From NCBI RefSeq assembly GCF_000421165.1, contig NZ_ATWI01000009.1:310001-374000 (forward strand): 64,000 bases of DNA. The letters run 5' to 3'. A program made the translations under genes and the position numbers. Numbering within the stretch: the first letter of the stretch is position 1; each line of letters begins with the position of its first letter. Shown here in pieces: positions 9,481 to 18,151 of the stretch. This stretch comes from Marinobacter daepoensis DSM 16072. GTDB taxonomy: Bacteria; Pseudomonadota; Gammaproteobacteria; Pseudomonadales; Oleiphilaceae. The notes below the pieces were generated by a model, which searched no databases, was not told where the DNA came from, and saw only the letters and a program-made list of their open reading frames with translations.

Positions 9481-10010
9481 GCATCGTCTCCGGAACCGGG
9501 ACGTCGCCATTCCATCGGTGAGATACCGTCCGAGGCAATAACGTGCATAAGATCAGTGTCTTTGCCCAGGGTAAATTCAATTTCAAAGGGGGTCGTTTCG
9601 CCACTGGAGAAAAAGACAACGTCCGGCCTGAGCCGATCCTCTGCAGAAGCCAGCCTGGGCGCATCACTTTCAACGTATGGCGTCACCGTCAGCCATTCCG
9701 GGAGCGTATGCTTTCGGAACATGCGTTCGCCCGACGCTTTCCACTCACCGTCGATATCCTGAAACGCGACAAAACGGTACCCGTCTTCCTCCAGCAGCAG
9801 CCCCATTTCCAGGTTGTTCAGCACCGCCTGTTCCTGCACGGTCTGCATCAACAGGTAAAGCTCCCGAACCTGGCTCTCAAGTTCACGCTGTTGCGAACTG
9901 CCGCCCATATTGAACACGGCCAGGGCAGCCAGCAGTCCGACAATAATCAGAACCACAAGGATCTCGATCAGCGTAAAACCGCGTTGGCGGCTGCTCTGGA
10001 GCACCTGCAA
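9477..10010 (-). CDS. gspH: Type II secretion system minor pseudopilin GspH
   Basis: 177 residues. The prepilin cleavage motif RQRGFTLIEILVVLIIVG is followed by a variable periplasmic domain with MGLLLEEDGYRF and FFSSGETTPFEIEF, both typical of GspH. GspH sits between the tip complex and the major pseudopilin shaft. It follows gspG with no intergenic space. Confidence 0.92.
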   Translation of the reverse strand: MQVLQSSRQRGFTLIEILVVLIIVGLLAALAVFNMGGSSQQRELESQVRELYLLMQTVQEQAVLNNLEMGLLLEEDGYRFVAFQDIDGEWKASGERMFRKHTLPEWLTVTPYVESDAPRLASAEDRLRPDVVFFSSGETTPFEIEFTLGKDTDLMHVIASDGISPMEWRRPGSGDDA

Positions 10011-10475
10011 TCAGTTCCCGGACTTCCAGACACTGATGTCGGCCGCATCGCCATCACCGCCTTCCTGGCCATCAGATCCGTAGGAATAGAGGTCGTAGGG
10101 ACCTTCTACACCGGGGCTGACGTACTGATATTCATTCCCCCAGGGGTCTTCCGGGACGTTCTTAAGGTATCCGTCCGGGTTCCAGTTTTTCGGCTCCGGG
10201 CTGCCGCTGGGCCTATTCACCAGTGCCTCCAGCCCTTGCTGGGTAGAGGGGTAATGACTGTTATCCAGGCGATACAGATCCAGTGAGTTGGCAATGTTAC
10301 TGATCTGGGTTTCGGCCACGGTCACTTTCGCCTGATCACTACGGCCCATGATATTGGGGGCAACAATGGCCACCAACAGCCCCAGGATAACCATGACCAC
10401 CATGATTTCGATCAGGGTGAAGCCCCGGTTCCGTGACAGTTTTTTCGGTTGTTGGATGTTCATAGTTTCACTCAT
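10011..10475 (-). CDS. gspG: Type II secretion system major pseudopilin GspG
   Basis: 154 residues, close to the usual 140-150. Prepilin motif NRGFTLIEIMVVMVILG; the diagnostic GspG segments LDLYRLDNSHYPSTQQGLEALV, WNPDGYLK and DPWGNEYQYVSPG (split here for length) are all present, as is the C-terminal calcium-binding acidic region (SYGSDGQEGGDGDAADI). It polymerises into the pseudopilus shaft after cleavage and methylation by a GspO/PilD prepilin peptidase, which is not encoded in this window. Confidence 0.96.
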   Translation of the reverse strand: MSETMNIQQPKKLSRNRGFTLIEIMVVMVILGLLVAIVAPNIMGRSDQAKVTVAETQISNIANSLDLYRLDNSHYPSTQQGLEALVNRPSGSPEPKNWNPDGYLKNVPEDPWGNEYQYVSPGVEGPYDLYSYGSDGQEGGDGDAADISVWKSGN

Positions 10476-10545
10476 CGTCGATCCGTTTTCGTCGTTTCAA
10501 GAGGTTAACGTGGGTAATGACGCTCTCCGGTTCAGAACCAGAACG

Positions 10546-11757
10546 CTAACCCACCAGATTACTCATATTCAGTATCGGCAACATAATGGCCAATACAATG
10601 ATCAGTACAACAGCCCCCATGACCAGAAGCATCAGCGGCTCAAACAGGCCAACAATGGCGGCAATTTTGGATTGCAGCGTGTTTTCCTGCATTCGGGCCG
10701 TCCGCTCCAGCATGCTGTCAAGCTCTCCACTGGCCTCCCCGCTGGCAATCATGTGAAGCATCATCGGCGGAAAGTATCCCGTCTGATCCAGCGACCTGTG
10801 CAAAGAGCCGCCTTCACTGACCTTGCGCGCGGCCTCTCTGAGTTCCTGCCTAAGGTAGTCATTGGACAGGACTTCACCGGCAATTTTCATCGCCTCAACC
10901 AATGGCACGCCACTGGTTGTGAGAATACTCAGGGTGCTGGCATACCGGGCTGTATTCACCCCCCGGACCATGCCGGCAAACAGAGGCAGATGAAGCAAAC
11001 GCTTGTGAAACCGGAGCCTGAGGGCGGGCTTGGTAAGCGCAAACCGGAACCCGATGACCGCAGTCACCAGCAACACCAGCAGATAGATACCAAAACTGCC
11101 AAGAAACTCTGAGATTGACAGCATTGCCACTGTCAGGCCCGGGAGTTCCTGCCCCTGTTTCACGAAAACTTCAATAATATCAGGAACGACATAGGTCAAG
11201 AGGAAGACCACAATCGCGATGGCAACCACGCTCAGAATGATCGGGTAGATAGCGGCCAGCTGGATTTTCTGGCGGGCTTCCTGCCGACTCTCGGTATAGT
11301 CGGCCAGCCGGTTCAAGACCAGGTCCAGATGCCCGGCGTGCTCTCCGGCAGCCACGGTGGAGCGGTAGAGCCGGGGGAACGCTTTGGGGAACTCACCAAA
11401 GCTGTCCGCCAGGGTATAACCTTCCATCACCTTGGCCCGAATCGCGATCAGCATGCTGCGAATACGGGGTTTGGCGGATTGCTGGGCGGCGGCGCTTAAC
11501 GCCTGCTCCACCGGTATGCCAGACTGAATCAGTGTGGCCATTTGGCGGGTAACAAGCGCGAGGTCTGCCGCACTGAGAGACCCCCGGTTGCTCAATGGAT
11601 TGCTGCGAGCCTGCTTTTCGGCAGCGGCTTCAACCGCCAGAGGGGTCAGGCCTTTCTCGCGAAGTTGCTGTCGAACGGCCCTGGGGGCATCCGCCTCAAG
11701 CACGCCGTGCTTTTGTTTGCCCCGGGCATCCAGGGCTTTATATTCGTAGGCCGGCAT
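10546..11757 (-). CDS. gspF: Type II secretion system inner-membrane platform protein GspF
   Basis: 403 residues. It starts with the family hallmark MPAYEYKALDARGK and has two repeated GspF cytoplasmic domains and three TM helices (about residues 170-192, 220-240 and 375-397). The PxxP-like MIASGEASGELDSMLER signature is present in the second domain. It is the polytopic core of the platform, contacting GspE and GspL. It lies three bases after gspE; 70 bases separate it from gspG. Confidence 0.96.
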   Translation of the reverse strand: MPAYEYKALDARGKQKHGVLEADAPRAVRQQLREKGLTPLAVEAAAEKQARSNPLSNRGSLSAADLALVTRQMATLIQSGIPVEQALSAAAQQSAKPRIRSMLIAIRAKVMEGYTLADSFGEFPKAFPRLYRSTVAAGEHAGHLDLVLNRLADYTESRQEARQKIQLAAIYPIILSVVAIAIVVFLLTYVVPDIIEVFVKQGQELPGLTVAMLSISEFLGSFGIYLLVLLVTAVIGFRFALTKPALRLRFHKRLLHLPLFAGMVRGVNTARYASTLSILTTSGVPLVEAMKIAGEVLSNDYLRQELREAARKVSEGGSLHRSLDQTGYFPPMMLHMIASGEASGELDSMLERTARMQENTLQSKIAAIVGLFEPLMLLVMGAVVLIIVLAIMLPILNMSNLVG

Positions 11758-11760
11758 CGA

Positions 11761-13269
11761 TTACTGGCTCCGGTGGGTAACGCGCAGAACTTCTTCCACC
11801 GTGGTCACACCATCCAGAATTTTCTGAACGCCATCGGCATGAATGCTCGGGCTGTGCCGGCGGGCTTCCCGTTCAAGATCCAGCTCCCCTGCCCGTTTAT
11901 GGATCAGGCTGCTGATCTGTTCGGTAATCTCAACGGTCTCATAAATACCAATACGGCCACGGTAGCCAAGCTGGTTACAGTGCTCACAGCCTTTGGCCCG
12001 GAAAATAGTCGGCGGATTTGCCGGGTCCTGCTGCAGAAACTCGCAATGCTCTTTCGTGGGGATGTAAGGCTCGCGGCATTGAGTGCAAAGCACCCGAACC
12101 AGTCTCTGCGCAACAATTCCCACCAGACTGGATGAAATCAGGAAGGGTTCAATGCCCATGTCCATCAGCCGGGTGATCGCTCCGACGGCGGTATTGGTAT
12201 GCAATGTGGAGAGCACAAGGTGCCCGGTCAAACTCGCCTGAACGGCAATTTCTGCGGTTTCAAGATCCCGGATCTCACCAATCATGACCACATCCGGGTC
12301 TTGCCGGAGAATTGCCCGCAGCCCTCGGGCAAAGGTCATGTCCACTTTCGTGTTGACCTGAGTCTGACCAATGCCTGCCAGGTTGTACTCAATAGGGTCT
12401 TCTACCGTCAGAATGTTGCGGCTACGATCATTGATCTCCTGCAACGCTGCGTACAGCGTGGTGGACTTACCCGAGCCGGTTGGCCCGGTCACCAGCAAAA
12501 TGCCATAAGGGCGGTAAATCAGCTTTCTCAGGCTTTTCAGATCCTGACCTGCCATGCCCAGGGATTCCAGGCGAATGGCGCCGGCGTGTTTGTCCAGAAG
12601 ACGCAGAACCACACGCTCACCGCTGGATGACGGCATGGTCGAAACCCGGATGTCGACCTCCCGCCCCGCAACCCGCAAGGCAATCCGGCCATCCTGAGGA
12701 ACCCGCTTTTCCGCAATATCCAGCTTGGCCATAACCTTGATTCTGGAGACCAGCAAAGGTGCCAGAGCCCTTTTGGGCTGAACCACCTCCCGCAATACAC
12801 CATCAATCCGGAAGCGAACAATCAGTTGCTTCTCATAAGTTTCGATGTGTACATCCGAGGCATTGGTTTTTACGGCTTCAGTCAGGATGGCGTTAATCAG
12901 ACGGATAATGGGGGCGTCGTCTTCCTGCTCAAGCAGGTCTTCCGTTTCCGGCACGGAATCGGCCAGTGATGCCAGATCCATGTCATCCCCGATCCCTTCG
13001 ACCATCTGCATGGCTTCAGCTGAATCGTTCTGATAAGCCGCATTGAGCGCCTGATCAAAGCGTTCCGGTTCGATGGGTGTGAAGCGCGCCCGGCCCCCGC
13101 TCACGCGGTTTGCCTCGGCCAGTGCGGTGTGGGACGCTCCCGGGCGAACGAGGATGACCGCCTCACCCTCATCATTACGGGTCAGTATGACCCCGTTGCG
13201 CTTGGCGAAGGTAAAGGGAAGTCGGCCCAGCGGCGCGTCCTGCGGCTGAATGTCGGTGTCGGTGGTCAA
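11761..13269 (-). CDS. gspE: Type II secretion system ATPase GspE
   Basis: 502 residues if translation starts at the TTG at 13269, which has GAGG six bases upstream; a longer frame reaches 13383 but its extra 38 residues have no family resemblance. The cytoplasmic hexameric ATPase powers pseudopilus assembly. Visible: N1E/N2E domain, Walker [16 protein letters not shown], Asp box TVEDPIEY, Walker [21 protein letters not shown], His box LVLSTLHTN and the tetracysteine zinc site (CTQC...CEHC). It is the first gene of the minus-strand gsp run. The 208 bases between it and gspC should hold divergent promoters. Confidence 0.95.
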   Translation of the reverse strand: MTTDTDIQPQDAPLGRLPFTFAKRNGVILTRNDEGEAVILVRPGASHTALAEANRVSGGRARFTPIEPERFDQALNAAYQNDSAEAMQMVEGIGDDMDLASLADSVPETEDLLEQEDDAPIIRLINAILTEAVKTNASDVHIETYEKQLIVRFRIDGVLREVVQPKRALAPLLVSRIKVMAKLDIAEKRVPQDGRIALRVAGREVDIRVSTMPSSSGERVVLRLLDKHAGAIRLESLGMAGQDLKSLRKLIYRPYGILLVTGPTGSGKSTTLYAALQEINDRSRNILTVEDPIEYNLAGIGQTQVNTKVDMTFARGLRAILRQDPDVVMIGEIRDLETAEIAVQASLTGHLVLSTLHTNTAVGAITRLMDMGIEPFLISSSLVGIVAQRLVRVLCTQCREPYIPTKEHCEFLQQDPANPPTIFRAKGCEHCNQLGYRGRIGIYETVEITEQISSLIHKRAGELDLEREARRHSPSIHADGVQKILDGVTTVEEVLRVTHRSQ

Positions 13270-13477
13270 GCTCGTCCTCGTTAAATCCGTCTGTTCACTG
13301 ATTTTTCTTGTGAAGCCTGGCGTTACGTCAGGCCCCTGCGTCGTCAGCGTATGCAAAAAGGCTACCACAGGAATGGGAACCACTGAACAACTCTATACAC
13401 TATACTGCCACTAAATCATTGCAGTCTGATAACCTGTGAGCTTTTTACGATTTCCTACACCGCATTCAGGACGACCA

Positions 13478-14134
13478 ATGCTTGCCATCGATCAAAGGAC
13501 TCCGTTGTTTCTCGCTGTAGTCGCAGCCGTCGCCATGCTGGGCTTCACAGGCTGGCAAGGTTACCAGTTCTGGCAGACTGAATCCCATCGCCCCCTGTCC
13601 CAGACGCCCCCCTCAGACACAATCATGGCCAGCCAGGAGCGGCCGGTTCCCGATGTCCGATTGTCAGATCTTGAGGTGTTTGGCGCGCCTGGCGCCCTGG
13701 AGCAGGCCGCTGACACCAATACCGAAAACCTGCCTGAAACCAACCTGCGACTGTCACTCCGGGGCGTCCTGGCTGCCGACGGCGACTTCCCCGGCAGTGC
13801 ATTGATTGAAGACGAAAAAGGAAAAACCGAAGCCTTTCTTGTGGGAAATGAACTCCCCGGAAACGCCAGACTGAGAACCGTGTTCGCCAACCGGGTCATT
13901 ATTGAACGGGCCGGAAAGCTCGAAAACCTATACTTCCCGGAAACCGATGACCGGTCCGGCGTGGATTTCGCCAGCAATAGCGAACCCTCCCGGGAACCAC
14001 CGGCAACCGAACCCTCCCGAGCTCAGCAATCCGGCTCGCAGACCAGCGCCCCCCCTGCCGAGCAGCAACAGCGGCGCGAGGAAATCCGAAAAAGGCTGGA
14101 ACAATTGCGCCAGCGGCTTCAGAACAATAGCTGA
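13478..14134 (+). CDS. gspC: Type II secretion system protein GspC-like
   Basis: About 218 residues from the ATG at 13478, which has AGGAC upstream; a GTG at 13436 is an alternative. Parts: a short cytoplasmic N-terminus, one TM helix (about residues 8-27), a proline-rich linker, a periplasmic homology-region-like domain (LRLSLRGVLAADGDFPGSALIEDE, in which LRGVL and SALI are the hallmark pieces; then AFLVGNELPG and VIIERAGKLENLYF) and a charged, Pro/Gln-rich tail ending in a coiled-coil stretch (REEIRKRLEQLRQRLQ). There is no PDZ domain, so it resembles XcpP-type GspC with a coiled coil. GspC normally bridges the inner-membrane platform to the GspD secretin. Here it is divergent from gspE and no gspD follows. 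Confidence 0.85.
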   Translation: MLAIDQRTPLFLAVVAAVAMLGFTGWQGYQFWQTESHRPLSQTPPSDTIMASQERPVPDVRLSDLEVFGAPGALEQAADTNTENLPETNLRLSLRGVLAADGDFPGSALIEDEKGKTEAFLVGNELPGNARLRTVFANRVIIERAGKLENLYFPETDDRSGVDFASNSEPSREPPATEPSRAQQSGSQTSAPPAEQQQRREEIRKRLEQLRQRLQNNS

Positions 14135-14142
14135 GGCCTGCC

Positions 14143-14802
14143 ATGGAAGCGGCAAGTCGACTCAGACAACCCAAGTCACTGCTGCTCCCACTCCTCCTTG
14201 CTGTCTCAATGGTCAGCGCGCTGGAGCTGAGCGACCGGCTCATGACCTATGTTCGGGGTGAGTTTGGCGAGGCCGCACACCAACGCCTTGAAAACTGGCA
14301 GCGCCTGCATATTCTGGCAGCCAACGCACCGGTAGACCGCCAGCTTCGGCTGGTCAATTCCTTCTTTAATCGCGTCGAGTTTGTCAGCGACATTCAGCAT
14401 TGGGGCGAAGAAGACTACTGGGCCACACCAGTGGAACTACTCACCACAAACGGCGGTGACTGCGAGGATTTTTCCATCGCCAAGTACCTGACCCTCAGAG
14501 CCATGGGGGTTCCGGATGAGCAGCTCCGAATCATCTATGTTAAGGCGCTTGAGCTGAATCAGGCCCACATGGTCCTCGCCTGGTATGAAACACCTGGCGC
14601 CGACCCGCTGATCCTGGACAACCTGATCAATGACATCAAACCCGCCTCCCAAAGACCAGACCTGGAGCCGGTCTACAGCTTCAACGGCCAGGGTCTCTGG
14701 CTTAACAGGTCGTCTGGCGACAACCCCAGAATCGGCGATGCTGGCCGGCTGGATCACTGGCGCAGCCTGAATGAACGCATGACCGAAGCGCTGCGTCCCT
14801 AG
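14143..14802 (+). CDS. LapG-like transglutaminase-like periplasmic cysteine proteinase
   Basis: 219 residues. A signal peptide lies at about residues 11-27 (LLLPLLLAVSMVSALE). The bacterial transglutaminase-like cysteine proteinase core is clear: catalytic Cys in NGGDCEDFS, His in QAHMVLA and Asp in ILDNL. WGEEDYW and TPVELLTTNGGDC are typical of LapG. LapG releases large adhesins of the LapA type from the cell surface when the c-di-GMP receptor LapD lets it go. No lapD or lapA is adjacent; it starts eight bases after gspC instead. The function is by homology; the target adhesin is unknown. Confidence 0.87.
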   Translation: MEAASRLRQPKSLLLPLLLAVSMVSALELSDRLMTYVRGEFGEAAHQRLENWQRLHILAANAPVDRQLRLVNSFFNRVEFVSDIQHWGEEDYWATPVELLTTNGGDCEDFSIAKYLTLRAMGVPDEQLRIIYVKALELNQAHMVLAWYETPGADPLILDNLINDIKPASQRPDLEPVYSFNGQGLWLNRSSGDNPRIGDAGRLDHWRSLNERMTEALRP

Positions 14803-14940
14803 CGGCGGCTCCAGTGCAAAACGCCGCAAAGGGTATTTCCGGGTGGCGGTAAATGACAGTCCCCTTGTCGCTCTCTGACATCCGACCTGCCCCCCGTGCG
14901 GTTAGAATGCCCGCAATTCAATTAATTGAGGGAGCAGTAC

Positions 14941-16545
14941 ATGCGACGCTGGAATGGATGGGGTGACGATCAGTTTTCACTGGAACTGCCGGAACAGGGG
15001 CAGAGCTTTCTGTCGGAGCGTATCGGGGCTGCCACTCCGCTTCAGGACACAACCCTGGCGTCGGTTTGCGCCAGCGTTCCGGAATCCCGTCTTCCCGCCG
15101 ACGCCAGCGTCGACGATCTGATAGACCGGACTCCAGAGACCCGGGTCAGGCACGCCCGGGGCCAAAGCCTCGCAGACTGGCTGGCCATGCGCAGCGGTGA
15201 AATCGGAGAGTTCCCGGACGGCGTCGCCTTCCCCAAAACCAACACCGATGTGCGCACACTGCTGCACTTCGCCCAAGAGCAGGATGTTCACCTGATCCCC
15301 TACGGCGGCGGAACCAGCGTTGCCGGCCATATTAACCCGGTGGATCAGGGCAAACCGGTACTGACCGTCAGCCTTGCCAGGCTCAACCGAATGATTGATC
15401 TTGACCGCGAAAGCCAGGTCGCAACCTTCGGCGCGGGTACACCCGGCCCGTTGGTTGAGTCCCAGCTGCGTGCCCAGGGTTACACTCTCGGCCATTTCCC
15501 CCAGTCTTTTGAACTGTCCACGATAGGTGGCTGGGTTGCATCGCGCTCCAGCGGTCAGCAGTCGCTGCGTTACGGTCGTATTGAACAACTGTTTGCCGGT
15601 GGTCGTATCGAAACCCTGCAAGGCACCCTGAACCTTCCCACCATCCCTGCGTCCAGCGCCGGCCCCGATATCCGGGAAATGATTCTCGGCTCCGAAGGCC
15701 GGCTGGGGATGATTACCGAGGTCAAGGCCCGCGTCAGCCAGCTACCGGAACAGGAAAGCTTCCACGTGGTCTTCTTTCCAAACTGGAACGATGCCAGGAC
15801 TGCGGCCCGCCGGCTGGTGCAGAACCGTGTTCAGCTTTCCATGTTGCGTCTGAGCAACGCCATTGAAACTGAAACTCAACTGGCACTGGCCGGACATCCC
15901 CGCCTTATCGGCCTTCTGGAGCGTTTTCTGGCTTTCCGGGGAGCCGACGAAGGCAAATGCATGATGACCTTTGGTGTGACCGGCACCAAATCCCAGTGTC
16001 GAGCCGCCCTGGCGGAAGCCCGGAAGATCTGCGCCAGCCAGCAGGGCGTCTACACCGGCACCAAACTGGGCGCCAAGTGGGCCGAAAAGCGGTTCACTAT
16101 GCCCTACCTCCGCGAAGCGCTCTGGCACATGGGCTATGCCGTGGACACCCTGGAAACGGCCACCGACTGGGATAACGTCGACAACCTGCTGAACAGCATG
16201 GAAACCAACCTTCGTGAAGGGCTCGCAGACCGGAACGAACGCACCCACGTGTTCACCCATTTGTCCCATTTCTACGGTCAGGGCTGCTCCATCTACACCA
16301 CCTATGTCTTCCGGGTTGCCGACACCTATGAGGAAACGCTAAGCCGCTGGCAGCACCTCAAGAACACCACCTCCGAGCTGATCGTCCAGAACCGTGGCAC
16401 CATCAGCCACCAACACGGCGTTGGCAAGGATCATGCTCCGTTCTTGCCCGTCGAAAAAGGTGAGTTGGGGATGAGGGCCATCAGGTCGCTCACAGACAGC
16501 TTTGACCCGGACCAGCGACTGAATCCGAAAACTCTGCTCGATTGA
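14941..16545 (+). CDS. FAD-linked oxidase, alkyldihydroxyacetonephosphate synthase-like
   Basis: 534 residues from the ATG with GAGGGAG upstream. It belongs to the VAO/PCMH flavoprotein family. The N-terminal RRWNGWG, the FAD pyrophosphate loop PYGGGTSVAGHINP, STIGGWVASRSSGQ, GPDIREMILGSEGRLGMITE (in two parts) and the C-terminal SHQHGVGKDH match the layout of alkyl-DHAP synthase (AGPS), which swaps the acyl group of acyl-DHAP for a fatty alcohol to make the ether bond. The human enzyme has three consecutive His in the last motif; here the middle one is Gln. Lactate/glycolate oxidases of the same fold lack the RWNGWG start. The following GlpD-like and kinase genes supply a glycerol-phosphate context. 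First gene of a three-gene operon. Confidence 0.85.
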   Translation: MRRWNGWGDDQFSLELPEQGQSFLSERIGAATPLQDTTLASVCASVPESRLPADASVDDLIDRTPETRVRHARGQSLADWLAMRSGEIGEFPDGVAFPKTNTDVRTLLHFAQEQDVHLIPYGGGTSVAGHINPVDQGKPVLTVSLARLNRMIDLDRESQVATFGAGTPGPLVESQLRAQGYTLGHFPQSFELSTIGGWVASRSSGQQSLRYGRIEQLFAGGRIETLQGTLNLPTIPASSAGPDIREMILGSEGRLGMITEVKARVSQLPEQESFHVVFFPNWNDARTAARRLVQNRVQLSMLRLSNAIETETQLALAGHPRLIGLLERFLAFRGADEGKCMMTFGVTGTKSQCRAALAEARKICASQQGVYTGTKLGAKWAEKRFTMPYLREALWHMGYAVDTLETATDWDNVDNLLNSMETNLREGLADRNERTHVFTHLSHFYGQGCSIYTTYVFRVADTYEETLSRWQHLKNTTSELIVQNRGTISHQHGVGKDHAPFLPVEKGELGMRAIRSLTDSFDPDQRLNPKTLLD

Positions 16546-16552
16546 GGTGAAT

Positions 16553-18151
16553 ATGGACCGACATCTCCTGCTTGAGAGTCTGCGTGCAGGCCGCCTTGGT
16601 TTCGATCTGGTCGTCATCGGAGGGGGCATCACCGGAGCTGGCGTGGCCAGGGAGGCCGCCGGAAGCGGTCTTCGCACATTGCTGGTTGAACAAAAAGATT
16701 TTGCCTGGGGCACCTCCAGCCGGTCTTCCAAAATGGTCCATGGCGGGCTTCGCTATCTGGCCAGCGGGCACCTTGGCCTGACCAGGAATGCTGCCCGCGA
16801 ACGGGAACGGCTGATGAAAGAAGCCCCGGGCCTGGTCGAACCCCTGCCCTTTCTGATGCCCCATTTCAAAGGGCACTTTCCAGGCCCTCGCCTGTTTCAG
16901 GCTTTACTGACCCTTTACGACCGCCTGGCTGGCACCAACACACATCGGAAATACTCGCCGGCAGACACCCAGCAGTGGGTGCCCGGCCTGACTGACGAGG
17001 GATTGCAGGCCACCAGCCGATTTACAGACGCAGTAACCGATGACGCCCGACTGGTCCAAAGACTGATCACTGAAGCCCGGCGTGACGGTGCCATTTGCCT
17101 CAACTATGTCACCGCAACATCGGTTGAGAGGGATGGGCAGGGCTCGGTATGTGGGCTGAAACTGGCTCCCGAAGGCCCGCCTGGCACTGAAGAAATTCTC
17201 GTAAACACACGGCAGGTCATCAACGCCACCGGCGCATGGGCCGATCGGTTACAAAAACAATCGGGAACGGACAATCCACTGTCCATCCGGCCACTGCGAG
17301 GCAGTCACCTGGTGATTCCGTGGCAGAGCCTGCCGGTAACCTGCGCCGTGTCGTTACTGCACCCGGAAGACAAGCGCCCGGTGTTCGCCTTCCCCTGGGC
17401 GGGAACCACGGTGCTTGGCACAACAGACCTGGAGCACCGGGGAGACCTCAATCGGGAACCAGCCATCACCACGGCCGAGGTTGACTACCTCCTGCAAATC
17501 GCCCGCCGCCTGTTCCCCGGCTCTCCCCTGACGGCCCGGGATGTGCTCTCCACCTGGGCCGGTGTACGCCCGGTGGTGACTGCCGGCGAGGGCAAGGCCC
17601 CCTCCAAAGAGAATCGAGAACATGTCATCCGGCAGGACCGGGGATTCATCAGTATTGCCGGAGGCAAGCTGACGACGTTCCGCCAAATGGCCCGGCAGGC
17701 ACTGGCGATGGCACTCCCGGAGTCCCGCGCAGCTACGCTCCGCCCCGATGAGCACCCGGTTTTCAGGCCAACGCCCCCGGCCCCTAAGCCCGAAAACATT
17801 ACGGCTATCACCTGGCGTCGGCTAGGCGGCTACTACGGGCCAGACCGCCAGAATCTGCTTCAGGAAGGAAGGCTTGAGGAGATCGCCGGTACCGGGACAC
17901 TCTGGGCCGAACTTGAGTGGGCATGCCGACATGAGCAGGTTCTGCACCTCGACGACCTGATGCTCCGCCGAAGCAGGCTTGGACTGGTGCTGCCCAACGG
18001 CGGCGCTGGTGTGCTATCTGCGCTGCGTACCCGGTGTCAGGCGCTGCTGGGATGGGATGATGAACGCTGGCTGAAGGAGCAGGACCGATACCTCACCCTG
18101 TATCAGGAAGCCTATCAATTGCCCCACCAGAAGGAGGAGCAAGGTGCCTGA
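16553..18151 (+). CDS. FAD-dependent glycerol-3-phosphate dehydrogenase (GlpD family)
   Basis: 532 residues, starting at the ATG with GAGG five bases upstream. FAD-binding fold at the N-terminus (VVIGGGITGAGVAREAAG), then LVEQKDFAWGTSSRSSKMVHGGLRYL, the GlpD signature (pieces GTSSRSSK and HGGLRYL). RPLRGSHLVIP, LGTTD and SIAGGKLTTFR are conserved substrate/FAD segments, and a C-terminal DAO_C helical domain is present. GlpD oxidises G3P to DHAP at the membrane and passes electrons to quinone. Its place between an AGPS-like gene and an FGGY kinase suggests a paralogue for an alkylated or special glycerol phosphate rather than housekeeping GlpD (inference). Confidence 0.87.
   Translation: MDRHLLLESLRAGRLGFDLVVIGGGITGAGVAREAAGSGLRTLLVEQKDFAWGTSSRSSKMVHGGLRYLASGHLGLTRNAARERERLMKEAPGLVEPLPFLMPHFKGHFPGPRLFQALLTLYDRLAGTNTHRKYSPADTQQWVPGLTDEGLQATSRFTDAVTDDARLVQRLITEARRDGAICLNYVTATSVERDGQGSVCGLKLAPEGPPGTEEILVNTRQVINATGAWADRLQKQSGTDNPLSIRPLRGSHLVIPWQSLPVTCAVSLLHPEDKRPVFAFPWAGTTVLGTTDLEHRGDLNREPAITTAEVDYLLQIARRLFPGSPLTARDVLSTWAGVRPVVTAGEGKAPSKENREHVIRQDRGFISIAGGKLTTFRQMARQALAMALPESRAATLRPDEHPVFRPTPPAPKPENITAITWRRLGGYYGPDRQNLLQEGRLEEIAGTGTLWAELEWACRHEQVLHLDDLMLRRSRLGLVLPNGGAGVLSALRTRCQALLGWDDERWLKEQDRYLTLYQEAYQLPHQKEEQGA

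Noticed and set aside
15742..16269. Minus-strand 175-residue frame inside the AGPS-like gene
   Set aside because: Shadow of a high-GC gene on the other strand; no ribosome-binding site and no known motif.
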